A stretch of DNA of 64,000 bases from Lebetimonas natsushimae (GTDB taxonomy: Bacteria > Campylobacterota > Campylobacteria > Campylobacterales > Nautiliaceae): NCBI RefSeq assembly GCF_002335445.1, contig NZ_BDME01000001.1:186001-250000 (forward strand), given 5' to 3'. The notes under the pieces are model-generated. The model did no database searches. It was not told the origin of the DNA and saw nothing but the letters and a program-made list of their open reading frames with translations. Below, piece by piece: positions 62,013-64,000 of the stretch. The position numbers and the translations under genes were made by a program. Each line of letters opens with the position of its first letter. Position 1 is the stretch's first letter.

Positions 62013-64000
62013 ATGAAAAAAACATTTTTATCAATTGTAGTAGTAACGTCTTTAGTTAGTTTTGCTAATGCGGATATGGCTGTTGATCATTTAACAATTG
62101 AAGCGCAGCCTGATTCTCCGGCCACATTCGGATGGGGATATGACACTAAACAAAAACAAACAAAAAGTATGTGTGTTGAGTTTACATCTATGGATACTTA
62201 TTATGCAGGAGAACCTAAAAAAGAAACTATTTTTACACTCGCTGAAAATAACTCAGAAATAGTAAAAAATTCCGGCTTGTCAGCTAGCGCATCTTTAAAA
62301 GCTTTGGTATACGGTGGTACAGTGAGTGCAAATAATAAAACAACTATTGTGGGCAAAACCGAAGCAAGTCAATATAATCTGACCCTTTTTGCTTCAGTTC
62401 TTGATTATGATCCTCCCAAATTTATACATATAGAAAATGTAAGATTAAAGCCGGAAATGATAGAGATGCTTAATGACCCTAAAAGAAAAGCTGAATTTAG
62501 ACAGAGGTGTGGTGATGGATTTATAATCGGTATTCAGGAAGGAAGGGATTTTTTAGGTACAGCCACTGTAAAAAAACAAACTTTAAAACAATCTACAGAG
62601 CTTGCAACTGAAACAGGGCTGGGAGTTAAATATCCAGGATATGAAGGTAAAGCTGATGTGAATTATACAGAAGCAGTAAAAAATATTTTCGGTTCCTCAA
62701 ATTTTGAAATCAGAACATACAGTACAGGTGCAGACATGCCTAATCCTTCAAATGTAGATGAACTGAAAAAATATTATGAAAATTTTTCAAAAAACAGTAA
62801 CAATTATAAAAGAACTGTAAAATATATTGTTGTGCCTTATTCTATTTTGCCAAATTTTCCTTCACAAAATATTTTTTATGGTGATACAAAAGAGGCATAT
62901 ATCGGGTATATGGCAGATGTTTTATGGGATTTGAAAGCGGCAATCAAAGATGCCGAATTTGTTTTGTCTCCTTATACCCAGTCTTTTTTTGCTTTGGGAA
63001 GTAATAATATAATTAAAAAAAGAAGAATAAATGCTATTTATAGATACAAAGATAAATGGCAAAAAGAATTTAAAGATTTATTAAAAGCTGCCAAACAATG
63101 TGATAAAAAATTCACTAAAAAATGTGAAAGCTTAGCCTCTTTTTATAATGAAAAAAGAAGATTACAGCTTGAAAATATATTTTCAAAAGTATTGCCTGAT
63201 AGATATATCAGCGATTGTTATTCTCCTGTAGAAATTAATTTAAATGATGGTGTACGCGTAGGTAATAATATAGTTAACTTATCTACAGCATTTAATGGGA
63301 AATTTGATGTTATCGAAGGTGATACAGAAACAGGCGGAAATAAAGTAAGGGTTGTGGCACAATTGAAATTAAGACCTGAAAACAGAAGATTAAGAGCAGA
63401 TTTAAGTGTTGCAAAAATAGAATGGAAGAAAAGTAGATATAAAGGGATGCCGCTTGTAACTAAAAATAAAAAAATAAATCCAGGTGACAGTGGTTTTGCC
63501 AGACAAATATCTGAATATATTTTTGATTTGGATGATGACAGAGGTCATAGAAGCTTAAAAACATGTACCTGGAGTAGACCATTGACTAAAAATTTAAGAA
63601 GACTTATTCCTGGATTAAAAGGATATGGTAATTTTAGAAGATATGGCTTTGACGGAGGATATGTATATGGCTTAATTGATTCTATTTCTAAAAAAGATGC
63701 GAGATATCAATCAGATTACGGACCTGGCAGAGGTTTACTAAAAAAAATCCGCTGTGAAGTGGATGCTAAAGGCAGACATGATAATGAGTTGGGCTGCGAA
63801 AAAGTTGAATTTAAAACATTTTATTTGAATCTTGTTTCCCTACAGGATCAATTTGCTAATAGATGGAGAGATCCGAATGCATATGCAGAACCTGCAATTT
63901 TAGTTAATTTTTTAAGAAACAAAGCCATCAATTATAAAATAAAAACAAGTCCAAAAATTCCAATGTATAAACTATTTAAAACATCTTCCAATAAAACCTC
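62013..64000 (+). CDS. large secreted protein, possible MACPF-like, 3' end beyond window
   Basis: An uninterrupted frame of over 660 residues runs off the right edge. A clean signal peptide ends FANA|D. Residues about 55-260 include a small-residue-rich stretch (SASLKALVYGGTVSANN), a Cys-Gly element RCGDGFIIGIQEGRDFLG and repeated Lys/Thr strands, reminiscent of membrane-attack-complex/perforin domains; this resemblance is weak. Later cysteines (about ten in all) suggest disulfides. A consensus promoter implies abundance. A surface or pore-forming protein is possible, but the function is unknown. Confidence 0.8.
   Translation, partial: MKKTFLSIVVVTSLVSFANADMAVDHLTIEAQPDSPATFGWGYDTKQKQTKSMCVEFTSMDTYYAGEPKKETIFTLAENNSEIVKNSGLSASASLKALVYGGTVSANNKTTIVGKTEASQYNLTLFASVLDYDPPKFIHIENVRLKPEMIEMLNDPKRKAEFRQRCGDGFIIGIQEGRDFLGTATVKKQTLKQSTELATETGLGVKYPGYEGKADVNYTEAVKNIFGSSNFEIRTYSTGADMPNPSNVDELKKYYENFSKNSNNYKRTVKYIVVPYSILPNFPSQNIFYGDTKEAYIGYMADVLWDLKAAIKDAEFVLSPYTQSFFALGSNNIIKKRRINAIYRYKDKWQKEFKDLLKAAKQCDKKFTKKCESLASFYNEKRRLQLENIFSKVLPDRYISDCYSPVEINLNDGVRVGNNIVNLSTAFNGKFDVIEGDTETGGNKVRVVAQLKLRPENRRLRADLSVAKIEWKKSRYKGMPLVTKNKKINPGDSGFARQISEYIFDLDDDRGHRSLKTCTWSRPLTKNLRRLIPGLKGYGNFRRYGFDGGYVYGLIDSISKKDARYQSDYGPGRGLLKKIRCEVDAKGRHDNELGCEKVEFKTFYLNLVSLQDQFANRWRDPNAYAEPAILVNFLRNKAINYKIKTSPKIPMYKLFKTSSNKT

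Overview
This window is very AT-rich bacterial chromosome, packed almost solid with genes; no gene-free gap exceeds about 190 bp. No rRNA, tRNA, CRISPR array or transposase was seen. The gene families point to Campylobacterota, most likely a thermophilic, autotrophic Nautiliales-type organism (Caminibacter/Nautilia/Lebetimonas-like). Evidence: a four-subunit pyruvate:ferredoxin oxidoreductase of the kind used in the reductive TCA cycle, a CiaB-family protein, an HP0268-family protein, a single XerH-like recombinase, carboxynorspermidine-type polyamine genes, futalosine-type menaquinone synthesis (MqnD-like) and promoters with a strong TATAAT but usually no -35. The taxon is inferred from gene content, not from a search.

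Layout. 1-1731 (-): exonuclease plus a reduced NtrB/NtrC-like pair. 1837-5876 (+): two ferredoxin:thioredoxin reductase catalytic chains (one fused to rhodanese), a stand-alone rhodanese, CiaB. 5880-10359 (-): HdeD-like protein, GT39 glycosyltransferase, two tandem carboxynorspermidine dehydrogenase paralogues. 10429-18512 (+): AguB, a diguanylate cyclase, rpe, trpF, RqcH-like protein, cdsA, dxr, HAD phosphatase. 18509-21231 (-): TrkH/TrkA. 21418-24584 (+): porCDAB. 24718-27022 (+): binding protein plus diguanylate cyclase. 27019-29843 (-): CorA and a histidine kinase/response regulator pair. 29940-30920 (+): tsaD. 30917-35266 (-): class II cAMP phosphodiesterase fused to GAF and HD-GYP, and a CHASE2 adenylate cyclase. 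35328-37361 (+): TPR/beta-barrel protein and FecR-domain protein. 37412-38538 (-): rpsU and an AEC transporter. 38655-47286 (+): pyrG, recJ, cyclic-nucleotide-binding protein, APC permease, MnmC-like methyltransferase, di-haem peroxidase, EAL protein. 47421-52787 (-): yraN, ybgC-like thioesterase, PilO/N/M-like genes, xerH, TPR protein, miaB, HP0268 family. 52897-54938 (+): nusA, DUF475. 54928-57370 (-): murB, fliQ, MazF-like, mqnD. 57414-61851 (+): recA, eno, DivIC-like, AMIN, aroK, small protein, uracil-DNA glycosylase. 62013 to the right edge (+): a large secreted protein.

Two themes stand out. First, a family of degenerate tandem heptamers (consensus near GAWAATG) occurs at 12 loci. At 11 of them it lies on the coding strand of the gene it touches. 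It supplies the start codon of seven genes, coding C-termini of others, and in-frame peptide insertions inside the housekeeping proteins Dxr, RecJ and MqnD. Second, the window is dense in nucleotide second-messenger genes: an adenylate cyclase operon whose second gene joins a class II cAMP phosphodiesterase to a c-di-GMP-type HD-GYP domain, a stand-alone cyclic-nucleotide-binding protein, two diguanylate cyclases and one EAL phosphodiesterase.
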